Part shown: positions 27,430 to 37,404 of the stretch, piece by piece
Layout: the number at the start of each line of letters is the position of its first letter
Numbering within the stretch: position 1 is the first letter of the stretch
From: Pseudomonas sp. DG56-2
GTDB lineage: Bacteria; Pseudomonadota; Gammaproteobacteria; Pseudomonadales; Pseudomonadaceae
Assembly (NCBI RefSeq): GCF_004803755.1
Contig: NZ_CP032311.1
Location: 5,730,001-5,794,000 of the forward strand
Direction: 5' to 3'
Length of the DNA: 64,000 nt
Position numbers and translations under genes: made by a program
Notes under the pieces: model-generated
Told to the model about the DNA's origin: nothing
Databases searched by the model: none
What the model saw: the letters and a program-made list of their open reading frames with translations, nothing else

Positions 27430-28298
27430 TAGCCGAGAAGTTGCGCTTCAAAGCGCACACGTGGATGCACGATGCGATCCTGGGCCCGCACCAGCTCAAG
27501 TTCATAGCTGGCGCAGGCCTGGGTTTCCAACAGCACCTCGTGCACCGCTGCTGCCGCGAACTCGAACGCTGCCAACCAGCTGTCGCCCAGCAACAGCCGC
27601 GCCAGGAACAGCCCTGAAGTCAGATCGCCGACGCCCACGGGTTGTCGCGGGAACGCCAACAGCGGCCGACGCAGGTGCCAACTGCCTTGCGCAGTAACCA
27701 GCAGCATCTCGAAATCATCAGCGCCCCGTCCAGGGTAGACCAGGTGTTTGACCAGCACCGCTTTCGGTCCGCGCGCCAGCAAGCTGCGAGCCATTACCAC
27801 GCAATCTTCCAGCGATGTAGGCCGGCGATCGCAAAAGCTGTCCAGTTCCAGCTGGTTTGGGCACAACACATCAGCGACTGCCACTGCTTCTTCGAGCAAA
27901 AAGCTGCTGACTTCCGCCGGAACGATGCAGCCTTTTTCCGGATGCCCCATCACCGGATCACAGAGATAGATGGCCTTCGGGTTAGCCGCCTTGATTCGCG
28001 CCACCCCACTGAGAATAGCTCGTCCTTGTTCGGCACTGCCCAAATAGCCGGACAGCACTGCATCGCAGTTGCCCAACTCTCCTATCGCTGCAATCCCCTC
28101 TACCAGTGCGGGAATTTGAGCTGGCGCAAGCACTTCTCCCGTCCACTGGCCATACTGAGTGTGGTTGGAGAACTGTACGGTGTTCAGAGGCCATACATTC
28201 ACACCGACCCGCTGCATCGGAAACACTGCCGCGCCATTACCGGCATGGCCGAAAACTACATGGGACTGAATGGCAAGCAGGTGCGGCGTACGTTTCAT
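27426..28298 (-). CDS. pdxY: Pyridoxal kinase
   Basis: This 290-aa ribokinase-fold enzyme phosphorylates pyridoxal in PLP salvage. It begins [20 protein letters not shown] and has [16 protein letters not shown] (about 112-127), [10 protein letters not shown] (about 150) and the anion-hole/catalytic [15 protein letters not shown] near 220, where D is the catalytic base. Length and motifs fit PdxY rather than PdxK. The final four bases overlap the convergent thioesterase gene. Confidence 0.92.
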   Translation of the reverse strand: MKRTPHLLAIQSHVVFGHAGNGAAVFPMQRVGVNVWPLNTVQFSNHTQYGQWTGEVLAPAQIPALVEGIAAIGELGNCDAVLSGYLGSAEQGRAILSGVARIKAANPKAIYLCDPVMGHPEKGCIVPAEVSSFLLEEAVAVADVLCPNQLELDSFCDRRPTSLEDCVVMARSLLARGPKAVLVKHLVYPGRGADDFEMLLVTAQGSWHLRRPLLAFPRQPVGVGDLTSGLFLARLLLGDSWLAAFEFAAAAVHEVLLETQACASYELELVRAQDRIVHPRVRFEAQLLGY

Positions 28299-28416
28299 GC
28301 AAGGCTTCCGAAGCAATTAGATGAAATTCAAGGCGTGCAGTATGGCGCCAACAGCCACCTGTACGACAGACCAGGGAGGCAGTTAAGCTTGGCATAATTC
28401 GTTGGAGCATTCGCAA

Positions 28417-28809
28417 ATGTTGACCCTGGGTAATCTCTCCGTGCTGATGTTGCTGGCCACCGCCGGCGCCTGGCTATGGCACAACCACGGATTGCGTGAA
28501 AAGGCCTTGGAAAGGGTCAAGCAGCATTGCGCAAAACTTGATCTGGAGTTGCTCGACGGCAACGTTGCGCTAAAGCGAATTGGCTTTGTCCGCGACGCCA
28601 ACGGCCGCAAGCGCTTGGCTCGTGTGTATAACTTCGAATTTACCGTTACCGGCGAACAGCGCCATCCGGGCACCGTCACCCAATTCGGTGCACACAGCAT
28701 GCAGATAGAACTGGCGCCCTACCCGTTTGAAATCAAACCTGCGCAGCAAGCCGACAACGTCATCGAAATGAATCAGTGGCGCCAGGACCATAACCGCTGG
28801 CGCAACTAG
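28417..28809 (+). CDS. DUF3301-family membrane-anchored protein
   Basis: This 130-aa protein has one N-terminal membrane segment (LTLGNLSVLMLLATAGAWLW) followed by a cytoplasmic or periplasmic domain (LRVKQHCAKLDLELLDGNVAL-like helix, then a beta-rich part with FEFTVTGEQRHPG). The pattern fits DUF3301, of unknown function. The ATG at 28417 has TTGGAG upstream. Its stop overlaps the convergent COG0523 gene by 4 bp. Confidence 0.78.
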   Translation: MLTLGNLSVLMLLATAGAWLWHNHGLREKALERVKQHCAKLDLELLDGNVALKRIGFVRDANGRKRLARVYNFEFTVTGEQRHPGTVTQFGAHSMQIELAPYPFEIKPAQQADNVIEMNQWRQDHNRWRN

Positions 28810-29807
28810 ACCAGGCAAGCCTGCATAGCCTGCTGAAGCCTGTCGCCATCTTGAGACTGAGCAAATATCAGCTCGATACGTGAGTCCCGCCGCCATTCAC
28901 TGAACTGCCATTGCAGAGGGCTTTCCCCCTGCAAAGCATTTATCGACTGCCAACCTTCAGGGCTGTGGATAACCAGTTTCGCCCGGCGCCAGGCGAAACT
29001 GCGCAGAAACTGTTCGATGCGCGAGCGGTCAAACACCTGCTGTGGATGCCAACGCCAGCCGATACTCCAACCTTCTGCTGCATTCTGAATCTCAAAGATC
29101 GGCGTGCCAGAAGTTATCCACAGGGTTGGCAGAGGCCCGGATCCATTGGGCAAAACAAGATTCTCCACAGCGGGGGTGGTCCCATCCTCGAGCACTTGGC
29201 TGGGTAACGCCATGAGCGGCAGACGACCCTGATCGGTCCAGAAAATGGGCTTGCCTGGAAGCTGAGAACTTATCCACAGGCGCTGTTCCTTAGTCAAATC
29301 CAGTGATTTGTTCAGAACCAGCAGGCCTGTACCGGCCAGGGCTTGCACCTGTGCCTCTGGCAAGGGTATGCGCTCAGCCAAGTGTTGCGCATCCAGCACC
29401 ATTACAGCCGGCTGCACCGCCAACACCCCACGCCAAGGTTCCTGTCGAAGCTGTTCCAGCAACTGAAGTGGATGCCCTAACCCGGAGGGCTCGATAAATA
29501 ACCGATGCGGCTTGGCTTTGCGTAACAAACGGCCCAACCCAACCTGAAAGGGCGTGCCGTTGACGCAGCAAAGACAACCGCCCGCCACTTCTCCCATGGC
29601 AATACCCTGATCATCGGTACTGAGCAGAGCTGCATCGAGACCTATCTGACCAAACTCGTTGATCAGTACCGCCCACCGTTCATTTGCAGGCCGTTGGCCT
29701 AGCAGGTGGCGAATGAGGCTGGTCTTGCCGGCTCCCAACGGACCGGCAATTACATGGGTGGGTATGTTCTGCAGCATTTGAAGATACAAGCCTGGAATTT
29801 TCGTCAC
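28806..29807 (-). CDS. COG0523 (CobW/YjiA-type) GTPase, first of two
   Basis: This 333-aa G3E GTPase has a P-loop GPLGAGKT at residues 22-29, the zinc-binding CxCC motif in GGCLCCVN, and VLNKSLDL as the NKxD-like guanine motif (altered to NKSLD). Members are metal chaperones or insertases, often for zinc. The GTG at 29807 has AAGG nearby; an ATG at 29777 is the alternative. It lies 46 bp downstream of zigA on the same strand, so it may be co-transcribed from the Zur-controlled promoter. Three perfect DnaA-box 9-mers lie inside. Confidence 0.85.
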   Translation of the reverse strand: MTKIPGLYLQMLQNIPTHVIAGPLGAGKTSLIRHLLGQRPANERWAVLINEFGQIGLDAALLSTDDQGIAMGEVAGGCLCCVNGTPFQVGLGRLLRKAKPHRLFIEPSGLGHPLQLLEQLRQEPWRGVLAVQPAVMVLDAQHLAERIPLPEAQVQALAGTGLLVLNKSLDLTKEQRLWISSQLPGKPIFWTDQGRLPLMALPSQVLEDGTTPAVENLVLPNGSGPLPTLWITSGTPIFEIQNAAEGWSIGWRWHPQQVFDRSRIEQFLRSFAWRRAKLVIHSPEGWQSINALQGESPLQWQFSEWRRDSRIELIFAQSQDGDRLQQAMQACLV

Positions 29808-29853
29808 TATGCCTTGAAATCATATCCACCAGTCAATACCTGAGCATGTGCGC

Positions 29854-31062
29854 TCAGGCCGCCTCCTCTTCGTACCAGGGGCCGAAAGGATCTGCCCATT
29901 GAGACCAACTCTCGATGCCCTCGGCCATCTCTGCGTCAGTTAGCAAACATGCGCTGAGCTGAGCCTTGAGCAGGGCAAAATCGATATTCTGGCCAATGAA
30001 CACCAGTTCCTGACGGCAATCTCCACATTCCGCTACCCAATTCTTGTGAATCGCCGCAGCGCTTTGTTCATCCTGCGGCCATTGCTCGCGCGGCACAAAG
30101 CGCCACCAGCGCCCAGCATAGCCGTAGCGCATCACTCCACCGGCCTGCGACCAGCTACCGGCATCCTGGTGCTTGTTGGCCAGCCAGAAAAAGCCCTTCG
30201 AACGCAGCAACCGACCGTTGCGCCACGGACCGTTGATAAAGTCGAAAAAGCGCTGTGGATGCAGCGGCCGCCGTGCCTGCCAAGTACTGGCAGCGATGCC
30301 GTACTCTTCAGTTTCCGGTATATGCTCGCCGCGCATCTCCTTCAGCCAGCCCGGCGCCTGGGCGGCACGCTCGAAATCGAACAAACCCGTATTGAGTATC
30401 CACTCCAAAGGCACCTGGCCCATCACCATCGGCACAATCCGAGCGCTGCCGTTAAGGCTGCGCAAGATGGCACTAAGCTCTTCGCGCTCGTGACTACTGA
30501 TCAAATCAATCTTGCTCACCAGAAGCACATCGGCAAACTCAACCTGCTCGATGAGCAGTTCGGTGATAGAGCGTTCATCGCCTTCACCCAAGGTCTCGCC
30601 ACGGCTGCCCAAGCTTTCCGCTGCCTGGTAGTCACGGAGAAAATTCACGCCATCAACAACGGTGACCATGGTATCCAGTCGTGCCTGATCCGCCAGGCTT
30701 CGGCCCTGTTCATCCCTGAAAGTGAATGTCTCGGCAACCGGCAGGGGTTCGGAAATGCCAGTGGACTCGATCAATAAATAATCAAAGCGACCTTCTCGTG
30801 CCAGTTGCCCAACCTCTTCGAGCAAATCCTCCCGCAAGGTGCAACAAATGCAACCATTGCTCATTTCCACGAGCTTTTCTTCGGCACGGTTAAGTGTGAC
30901 ATTTCGCTGCACCTCACTGGCATCGATGTTTATTTCGCTCATGTCGTTGACGATAACCGCGACCCGCAAGTTCTCACGGTTACGCAGGACATGGTTGAGC
31001 AGAGTGCTTTTTCCGGCGCCGAGAAAGCCGGAAAGCACGGTAACGGGAAGACGGTGGCGCAT
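29854..31062 (-). CDS. zigA: Zinc-regulated COG0523 GTPase
   Basis: This 402-aa protein has the P-loop [14 protein letters not shown] near residue 8, the [10 protein letters not shown] metal motif near 75, VSKIDL (NKxD position) near 185, and a CobW C-terminal domain. It resembles ZigA/YciC zinc-deficiency GTPases, proposed to deliver zinc to client enzymes when zinc is scarce. GAGGA precedes two adjacent ATGs (31065 and 31062); the second has better spacing. A Zur box lies about 50 bp upstream. Confidence 0.9.
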   Translation of the reverse strand: MRHRLPVTVLSGFLGAGKSTLLNHVLRNRENLRVAVIVNDMSEINIDASEVQRNVTLNRAEEKLVEMSNGCICCTLREDLLEEVGQLAREGRFDYLLIESTGISEPLPVAETFTFRDEQGRSLADQARLDTMVTVVDGVNFLRDYQAAESLGSRGETLGEGDERSITELLIEQVEFADVLLVSKIDLISSHEREELSAILRSLNGSARIVPMVMGQVPLEWILNTGLFDFERAAQAPGWLKEMRGEHIPETEEYGIAASTWQARRPLHPQRFFDFINGPWRNGRLLRSKGFFWLANKHQDAGSWSQAGGVMRYGYAGRWWRFVPREQWPQDEQSAAAIHKNWVAECGDCRQELVFIGQNIDFALLKAQLSACLLTDAEMAEGIESWSQWADPFGPWYEEEAA

Positions 31063-31108
31063 CATCAGGTCCTCATCAGAGCAAAGTGCATTCGAGCGAT
31101 GCATTGCA

Positions 31109-31128
31109 TGATGTTATAGTATAACAAT
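31109..31128. promoter_or_regulatory. Zur box between zigA and the small secreted protein gene
   Basis: The perfect dyad GTTATAGTATAAC (31113-31125) inside TGATGTTATAGTATAACAAT closely matches the enterobacterial and pseudomonad Zur consensus (ATGTTATANTATAACAT). It is placed between divergent zigA and the 31191 gene, upstream of folE2. Zinc-dependent repression of both sides is inferred. Confidence 0.88.
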
Positions 31129-31190
31129 ATAATCTTGCCAATCGACTTTGCTTCAACTCGACCCAAAGGCCCCGAGAAGGACGCCAGGAA

Positions 31191-31583
31191 ATGAAATCGT
31201 TGCGTTTGTTCGCCGCGGCAGCAGCGATGCCGCTGTGTCTGTCAGTAGCTGATACCGAAGCGGCGCCAATGAGCGCGGGCCTCGCGCTATGTACACGCAG
31301 CGCCACTTTGCTGGCGTGTGGCGACGCGCAGGGTAATTACTACAGCGTACGGACCGAAGGCAGCACAACCTATCTACGCGGCTACGAGGTGACGGGTAAG
31401 CGACTGTGGTCGCAGACCAACAGTCGATATGGACAACTAACCTTCTATACCGGACTGGCCAGCGACGGTGAAACCTGGGTGGGATACAGCCGCAAAGTTG
31501 GCTGGACCACCTTGAACCGAGTATCGAGCTCCGGTGGCCAACGCTTCAGCGTGCGCTGCAATCGACTGAGCGGCTGCGACTAA
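31191..31583 (+). CDS. Small exported cysteine-containing protein at the Zur locus
   Basis: This 130-aa protein has a clear signal peptide (MKSLRLFAAAAAMPLCLSVA, with likely cleavage near TEA-AP) and a compact mature part of about 105 residues with four cysteines (near residues 34, 43, 124 and 129), able to make two disulphides. I do not recognise a family. It starts 66 bp after the Zur box and is followed 27 bp later by folE2, so it is probably made under zinc starvation. The ATG has CCAGGAA upstream. Function unknown. Confidence 0.8.
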   Translation: MKSLRLFAAAAAMPLCLSVADTEAAPMSAGLALCTRSATLLACGDAQGNYYSVRTEGSTTYLRGYEVTGKRLWSQTNSRYGQLTFYTGLASDGETWVGYSRKVGWTTLNRVSSSGGQRFSVRCNRLSGCD

Positions 31584-31610
31584 CTGAATCATCCAGACAA
31601 CGAGACCGAT

Positions 31611-32498
31611 ATGACAGCCCTCACGCTTCCAGATATTGCCGCCCAAGCAACCCACACTTTTTTGCCACTCGATTGGGTCGGCATGTGCAAAATCGCTGTT
31701 CCGGTGTTACTCGATGGCCGCACACTGCCGGCAAGTGCCGACGCTGGCGTCAGTTTGGACGATGGGACGGCACGCGGCATCCACATGTCGCGCTTGTACT
31801 TGGCACTCGAGGTATTTGAGCATCGGCCCTTGACGCTTTCGCTGCTACGCCAGGTTCTGGATGGATTTCTGCAAAGTCATAGTGGCTTGTCTGCTGCTGC
31901 GTTCCTTACTTTGCGTTTCGATCTCATGCTAAAGCGGCCAGCAGCAGTCAGCCCGTTGGCAGGGTGGAAAGCCTATCCTGTCACCCTAGCCGCTCAGCTA
32001 AAAGATGAAGTGTTCCACGTGGAACTAAACGTGGAACTCGACTATTCCTCCACTTGCCCATGCTCGGCGGCTTTGGCCCGGCAAATGATTCAGCAACAAT
32101 TTTTGGCCGACTTCAACGAGCGGGCACTGAATCATGACGACCTGCTTACCTGGTTAGGCAGTACCCAAGGAGTAGTTGCAACACCTCACAGTCAGCGCAG
32201 CACTGCCAAACTGCAAGTTCGTCTGGGTAGCGACATCGATGCCCTGCCAATCGAGGCGCTGATCGACCGAGCGGAAGCGGTGCTGGGAACGGCAGTGCAG
32301 ACAGCCGTCAAGCGAGCCGATGAGCAGGCTTTTGCCTTGGCCAATGGCCAAAATCTGATGTTCTGCGAGGATGCCGCTCGAAGACTGCACCAGGCTCTAC
32401 GAAGCATCACATGGTTGAGTGGCTTTGCGTTGCGCGTGGAACATGCTGAAAGCCTGCATGCCCACGACGCTGTCGCCCACAGTCAGTGGCATTGGTGA
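31611..32498 (+). CDS. folE2: GTP cyclohydrolase I type 2 (zinc-independent)
   Basis: This 295-aa FolE2-family enzyme makes dihydroneopterin triphosphate for folate synthesis and works with metals other than zinc, so it stands in for FolE when zinc is low. It has ELNVELDYSSTCPCSAALARQ near residues 137-157, containing the conserved cysteine, and EDAARRLHQAL near 245. Its placement after a Zur box and next to zigA is the expected zinc-sparing arrangement. It is convergent with the DUF3617 gene, 7 bp away. Confidence 0.93.
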   Translation: MTALTLPDIAAQATHTFLPLDWVGMCKIAVPVLLDGRTLPASADAGVSLDDGTARGIHMSRLYLALEVFEHRPLTLSLLRQVLDGFLQSHSGLSAAAFLTLRFDLMLKRPAAVSPLAGWKAYPVTLAAQLKDEVFHVELNVELDYSSTCPCSAALARQMIQQQFLADFNERALNHDDLLTWLGSTQGVVATPHSQRSTAKLQVRLGSDIDALPIEALIDRAEAVLGTAVQTAVKRADEQAFALANGQNLMFCEDAARRLHQALRSITWLSGFALRVEHAESLHAHDAVAHSQWHW

Positions 32499-32505
32499 GC
32501 GAATA

Positions 32506-33033
32506 TCAAGTCCGTGGTTTCACAGCACCACAGTCATTGCCCAGCCAAACAGCGCGCGTATTCATGCTGCCCTGCTGCTGAACACCTGAAGCATTGAAGG
32601 TGCCACTGACCTCTGTGAGAAATTCGCGGTCACTGAGGAAGGTAGCTTGCCCGGCACCCTGTGCTTTTGGGCACGTGAAGGTGAACTTCCAGACGTTGCC
32701 GCTGCGCTCGGTAATCTTCTGAGTGCAACCGGACTTCGGGTCCTGCAGCGGGATATCGTTAGTCTTTACCTGTTCAGGTGTCAGGCACGAGCGCACACCT
32801 TGTCCTGCCACACTAATCCCCTGCTTGGCCAAACCGCCTTCGATCATTGCCCGCTGCTCGGGCGGCAGGTTCTTCAGTTGGCCAAGCATGAAGCCCATGT
32901 CCGGAAGCGGCTTGCCATCAACTTGCATATTGCTGGTGGTCAGCTCCCACAACCCCGGTTGTAACATCTGTGCATGCACCAACGGGCTCGCCAGCCCCAC
33001 GACCAATGCCAGCATCGGCAGACGACTCTTCAT
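32506..33033 (-). CDS. DUF3617-family exported protein
   Basis: This 175-aa protein has a signal peptide (MKSRLPMLALVVGLASPLVHA) and the DUF3617 pattern: QPGLWELTTSNMQVDGKPLP near the mature N-terminus, RSCLTPEQ, then CTQKITERSGNVWKFTFTCP and a late cysteine (GNDCG). Members are periplasmic with unknown function. The ATG at 33033 is chosen for the signal peptide; the frame extends 13 codons upstream without support. Confidence 0.82.
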   Translation of the reverse strand: MKSRLPMLALVVGLASPLVHAQMLQPGLWELTTSNMQVDGKPLPDMGFMLGQLKNLPPEQRAMIEGGLAKQGISVAGQGVRSCLTPEQVKTNDIPLQDPKSGCTQKITERSGNVWKFTFTCPKAQGAGQATFLSDREFLTEVSGTFNASGVQQQGSMNTRAVWLGNDCGAVKPRT

Positions 33034-33161
33034 GTAGTGGCTCCTCGATAGTCCAGCCCCAAGCTGGATCAAAGCTTAGACGTCAATTTGTCCTTTCGGT
33101 TGCAAGTACATAGAGGAACATGCTCTGTTAGAAGGCAGTGCCTTTGGACAGCAGGATGCGT

Positions 33162-34601
33162 ATGGATTACCACAGCCCCTACTTCTTCGGTTACCTCATC
33201 GGTGCCCTGCATTTGCTCGGCGCTATCGCTGCCATGCACGCAGTGCTCACCGTGCGCACAGCTCAAGGGGCAATCGCCTGGGCCTTGTCGCTTTTGTTCA
33301 TTCCCTACCTCACTCTGATTCCCTACCTGATATTCGGCAGCCGAACCTTCGACGCCTACATCCAGGCCAGACGCCAGGCCAACCGGGAAATGCACGTGGC
33401 GATGGCTGACTTGAACTGGCGCCCTTGGGTCGACGAGGCACTGGCAGCCCGCAACTCAGAGTCATACGGCGCCCTGCGAGCCATGCCCAGGTTAGGTCGC
33501 ATGCCGTGTCTGGCCAATAATCAGGTACGCCTGCTGATCGATGGCAAAGCGACTTTTGAGGCAATCTTCTCCGCTATCGAGCAAGCCCAAAATACGGTGC
33601 TGGTGCAGTTCTTCATCATCCATGACGACAAGCTCGGGCGCGCCCTGCAATCGTTGTTGCTGAAAAAAGCAGCGCAAGGGGTAAAGGTGTATGTGCTGTA
33701 TGACCGCGTTGGCAGCCACGCCCTGCCCTCTGCTTATGCCCAGACCCTACGCGATGCGGGGGTAAATGTTCGCGCTTTCGCCACACGACGTGGATGGTTC
33801 AACCGCTTTCAGGTGAATTTCCGCAACCATCGCAAAATTGTCGTCGTCGATGGTTTGCAAGGCTTCGTGGGTGGGCACAACGTCGGCGATGAATACATGG
33901 GAGACAAGCCAAGACTTTCGCCATGGCGCGATACGCATGTGCAAGTCAGCGGGCCGGTGCTGGCTTGCCTGCAGGAGTCGTTTGCCGAAGACTGGTATTG
34001 GGCTGCGCGCGAGCTGCCACCACTGATCCTGCCCGACACTTATCCAGAGGACGGCGTCCTTTGCCAAGTCCTGGCGAGCGGTCCGGCAGACCCTCAGGAA
34101 ACCTGTTCACTGTTTTTCGTCGAAGCGATTCACTCGGCCCGGGAGCGACTCTGGATTACCAGCCCCTACTTCATCCCCGATGAAGCGGTGTTCGCTGCAT
34201 TGCGTCTGGCCGTACTGCGTGGCGTAGATGTCCGTATCCTCCTGCCGTCACGAGCCGACCACCGTATTGTTTATGCAGCCTCTAGCCTGTTCGCATTCGA
34301 AGCGGTGCGCGCGGGGGTCAGAATGTTCCGCTACGGGCCTGGGTTCCTGCACCAGAAAGTGGTGCTGATCGACAACGAGATCAGCGCCATCGGCAGCGCC
34401 AACCTGGACAACCGCTCGTTTCGTCTCAATTTCGAAGTGATGCTGCTAACAGTCGACCGAGCCTTTTCCGATCAGGTCGAAGCCATGCTTATCCATGACT
34501 TCAACCAGGCGCGTGAGATCAGTGCCGAAGACAGCAAAGACACCCACCGCCTACAGCAATTGGGGATGCGTATTGCGCGTCTTATTTCGCCGATCCTCTG
34601 A
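33162..34601 (+). CDS. cls: Cardiolipin synthase
   Basis: This 479-aa inner-membrane phospholipase-D-family enzyme joins two phosphatidylglycerols to form cardiolipin. It has two N-terminal membrane helices (about 5-60) and two HKD motifs: HRKIVVVDG near residue 223 and HQKVVLIDN near 399. The first membrane helix starts directly after the ATG at 33162, which has AGGA upstream. It is convergent with cfa, another membrane-lipid gene, with 6 bp between stops. Confidence 0.93.
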   Translation: MDYHSPYFFGYLIGALHLLGAIAAMHAVLTVRTAQGAIAWALSLLFIPYLTLIPYLIFGSRTFDAYIQARRQANREMHVAMADLNWRPWVDEALAARNSESYGALRAMPRLGRMPCLANNQVRLLIDGKATFEAIFSAIEQAQNTVLVQFFIIHDDKLGRALQSLLLKKAAQGVKVYVLYDRVGSHALPSAYAQTLRDAGVNVRAFATRRGWFNRFQVNFRNHRKIVVVDGLQGFVGGHNVGDEYMGDKPRLSPWRDTHVQVSGPVLACLQESFAEDWYWAARELPPLILPDTYPEDGVLCQVLASGPADPQETCSLFFVEAIHSARERLWITSPYFIPDEAVFAALRLAVLRGVDVRILLPSRADHRIVYAASSLFAFEAVRAGVRMFRYGPGFLHQKVVLIDNEISAIGSANLDNRSFRLNFEVMLLTVDRAFSDQVEAMLIHDFNQAREISAEDSKDTHRLQQLGMRIARLISPIL

Positions 34602-34607
34602 CCGCCA

Positions 34608-35792
34608 TCAACGGTAGAGATCCTCACGGGTCAGGGGTAACTCGTGATGACCATCGGCAAAAGGTTTCACCGCCAGAATTTGGTGAAGATTGATCCAGCC
34701 TTTGGCAAAGGCATAGGAACAACCAGCCAGATACAGACGCCAGATGCGCAAGGCCTTTTCCGGTACCAAGGTGGAGGCTTTCTGCAACTGGCTCTCCAAA
34801 CGGTTGCTCCACTGTTCGAGCGTGCGCGCATAGTGCAAGCGCAGGCTTTCCACGTCGACTACCTCAAGACCTGCAGTACTGATGCTGGCAGCGATCATGG
34901 ACAAGTGCGGTAGCTCGCCATGCGGAAACACATAGCGCTCGATAAAGCTGCCCGCACCTCGCCCTACTGGTCGCCCGTCCACGTGCTTGGCGGTGATGCC
35001 ATGATTCATTACCAGGCCACCCTCACGTACCGCCCCAAACAAACGCTGACAATACAACGCCAGGTTGGCATGGCCGACGTGCTCGAACATACCGACACTG
35101 ACAACCTTGTCGAAGCGGCCATCTTGAGGCAGGTCCCGGTAGTCGAGGATCTGCAGATCGACTTGGTCTTGCAAGCCCTCAGCCTTGACCCGTTCACGAC
35201 CCAATTTGAGTTGCTCTTTACTCAGGGTGATGCCCAAAACCTTGGCACCGAACTCCCGAGCGGCAAATCGTGACAGCCCTCCCCAGCCGCACCCGACATC
35301 AAGCAGGTAGTCGCCTTTGTTCAGGCGCAACTTGCGGCACAGGTGCTCGAACTTGTTCTGTTGCGCTTGCTCCAGGGTGTCTTGATCGGTTCTGAAATAG
35401 GCACAGGAGTACGCCATGTCCGGATCCAGCCATAGCTGGTAGAAGTCATTGGACAAGTCGTAATGGTAAGAAATCGCAGCAGCGTCAGTGGCCTTGTTGT
35501 GCTTGCGGCGCACCGGCTGATCATCCGCCTCATCCTTGAGCAACGCTTCGCTGAGCTCATCACAAACGCGAATTACCTCACTGATGGTGCCCTCCAGCTC
35601 CAGCTTTCCTTCAACGAAAGCTGCGCCTAGTTCGTCCAGGCTGGGGTGAGTGAATTGGCTGATCAGTTGCGGATCCTTGACCACAATAGTGACCTTGGGC
35701 TTGGGGCCCAGATCGAATTCATGGCCGTCCCACAGCTTCAGACGCAGTGGTAATCGCAGGCTTTGCAGAACAGGCGGAAGTTGCGCAAGCAT
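34608..35792 (-). CDS. cfa: Cyclopropane-fatty-acyl-phospholipid synthase
   Basis: This 394-aa enzyme uses S-adenosylmethionine to add a methylene bridge to unsaturated acyl chains in membrane lipids, a stationary-phase and stress adaptation. It has the SAM loop LLDVGCGWGG near residue 160 and the family motifs MFEHVGHANL and GRGAGSFIERYVFPHGELPH (near 280). GGGAGG precedes the ATG at 35792; a longer frame exists to 35843. Length and motifs fit the pseudomonad CfaB type. Confidence 0.93.
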   Translation of the reverse strand: MLAQLPPVLQSLRLPLRLKLWDGHEFDLGPKPKVTIVVKDPQLISQFTHPSLDELGAAFVEGKLELEGTISEVIRVCDELSEALLKDEADDQPVRRKHNKATDAAAISYHYDLSNDFYQLWLDPDMAYSCAYFRTDQDTLEQAQQNKFEHLCRKLRLNKGDYLLDVGCGWGGLSRFAAREFGAKVLGITLSKEQLKLGRERVKAEGLQDQVDLQILDYRDLPQDGRFDKVVSVGMFEHVGHANLALYCQRLFGAVREGGLVMNHGITAKHVDGRPVGRGAGSFIERYVFPHGELPHLSMIAASISTAGLEVVDVESLRLHYARTLEQWSNRLESQLQKASTLVPEKALRIWRLYLAGCSYAFAKGWINLHQILAVKPFADGHHELPLTREDLYR

Positions 35793-36001
35793 GAACTGAA
35801 CCTCCCTTTCTTTATCGGACGTCACGGCGAAAGGGTAGTTCATCTGCTGAAAGTTTCAGCTAATCGAGACCATAGTCTGCCCTGACATTCCCATTCCAGA
35901 CCACTGCGGACTCATTGAGACGCCAGATAAATTGTATACAATCAGCCTTCCAGCAGACTAATCTTGGCGCCATTGTCGATTCTTCATCCTGGAGTAAAAC
36001 A

Positions 36002-37402
36002 ATGAAAACCTATGATGTAGTGATCATCGGCGGCGGGCCTGGCGGCTACAACGCAGCTATCCGCGCGGGCCAGCTGGGCATGAGTGTGGCGTGTGTAGAA
36101 GGCCGCTCAACCTTGGGAGGCACCTGCCTGAACGTCGGCTGCATGCCCTCGAAGGCGTTGCTGCACGCTTCGGAGCTTTACGAAGCAGCGGCGGGAAGCG
36201 AATTCGCCAACCTGGGCATCGAGGTCAAACCGACCCTGAACCTCACCCAGATGATGAAGCAGAAGGATGACAGCGTCACCGGACTGACCAAGGGCATCGA
36301 GTTCCTGTTCCGCAAGAACAAGGTCGACTGGATCAAAGGCTGGGGCCAACTGGCGGGAGCGGGTCGGGTGAATGTCAGTGCCGAAGACGGCAGCATCACC
36401 GAGCTGCAGGCCAAGGACATCGTCATCGCCACCGGTTCAGAGCCGACACCTCTGCCAGGGGTGACCATCGACAACCAGCGGATCATCGATTCCACCGGCG
36501 CACTCTCGCTGCCCAGCGTGCCCAAGCACCTAGTGGTGATCGGTGCCGGTGTGATCGGCCTGGAACTTGGCTCGGTTTGGCGTCGTCTGGGAAGCCAGGT
36601 AACGGTGATCGAGTACCTGGATCGAATCTGTCCGGGCACCGATGAAGAAACCGCCAAAACGCTGCAACGTGCGTTGGCCAAACAAGGCATCAGCTTCAAG
36701 CTGGGCAGCAAGGTCACTCAGGCCACGGCATCGACAGATACTGTCAGCTTGAGCCTGGAGCCAGCCGCAGGCGGCGCCAGCGAAAACCTGGAAGCGGACT
36801 ATGTCTTGGTAGCGATCGGTCGCCGTCCGTACACCGAGGGCCTTGGCCTTGAAAGTGTTGGCCTGGAAACCGACAAGCGCGGCATGCTTGCCAATGAACA
36901 TCACCGTACTGCCGCGCCTGGCGTCTGGGTTATAGGTGACGTCACCTCCGGCCCAATGCTTGCGCACAAGGCCGAAGATGAGGCTGTCGCCTGTATCGAA
37001 CGCATCGCTGGCAAGGCCCACGAGGTCAATTACAACCTCATTCCCGGCGTGATCTACACCCTTCCGGAGCTGGCCAGCGTCGGCAAGACCGAAGAACAGC
37101 TCAAAGCCGAAGGGCGTGCGTACAAGGTCGGTAAATTCCCCTTCACCGCCAACAGCCGCGCCAAGATCAACCACGAGACCGAAGGCTTCGCCAAGGTGCT
37201 GGCCGACGCCAACACCGACGAAGTGCTGGGCGTACACCTGGTTGGCCCGAGTGTCAGCGAGATGATCGGCGAATTCTGTGTGGCCATGGAATTCTCTGCC
37301 TCGGCCGAAGACATTGCTCTGACCTGCCACCCACACCCGACGCGATCTGAAGCCTTGCGCCAGGCAGCCATGAACGTCGAAGGCATGGCCATGCAGATCT
37401 GA
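36002..37402 (+). CDS. lpd: Dihydrolipoyl dehydrogenase
   Basis: This 466-aa FAD flavoprotein reoxidises dihydrolipoamide (E3). It has IIGGGPGGYNAAIRAG at the N-terminus, the redox disulphide C42/C47 in GGTCLNVGCMPSK, an NAD-binding VIGAGVIGLELGSVW near 180, and the C-terminal HPHPTRSE with catalytic His and Glu. No E1 or E2 genes are adjacent, so it is a stand-alone E3 such as the Lpd3 type of P. putida. It is convergent with benE, with 2 bp between their stop codons. Confidence 0.92.
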   Translation: MKTYDVVIIGGGPGGYNAAIRAGQLGMSVACVEGRSTLGGTCLNVGCMPSKALLHASELYEAAAGSEFANLGIEVKPTLNLTQMMKQKDDSVTGLTKGIEFLFRKNKVDWIKGWGQLAGAGRVNVSAEDGSITELQAKDIVIATGSEPTPLPGVTIDNQRIIDSTGALSLPSVPKHLVVIGAGVIGLELGSVWRRLGSQVTVIEYLDRICPGTDEETAKTLQRALAKQGISFKLGSKVTQATASTDTVSLSLEPAAGGASENLEADYVLVAIGRRPYTEGLGLESVGLETDKRGMLANEHHRTAAPGVWVIGDVTSGPMLAHKAEDEAVACIERIAGKAHEVNYNLIPGVIYTLPELASVGKTEEQLKAEGRAYKVGKFPFTANSRAKINHETEGFAKVLADANTDEVLGVHLVGPSVSEMIGEFCVAMEFSASAEDIALTCHPHPTRSEALRQAAMNVEGMAMQI

Positions 37403-37404
37403 CC

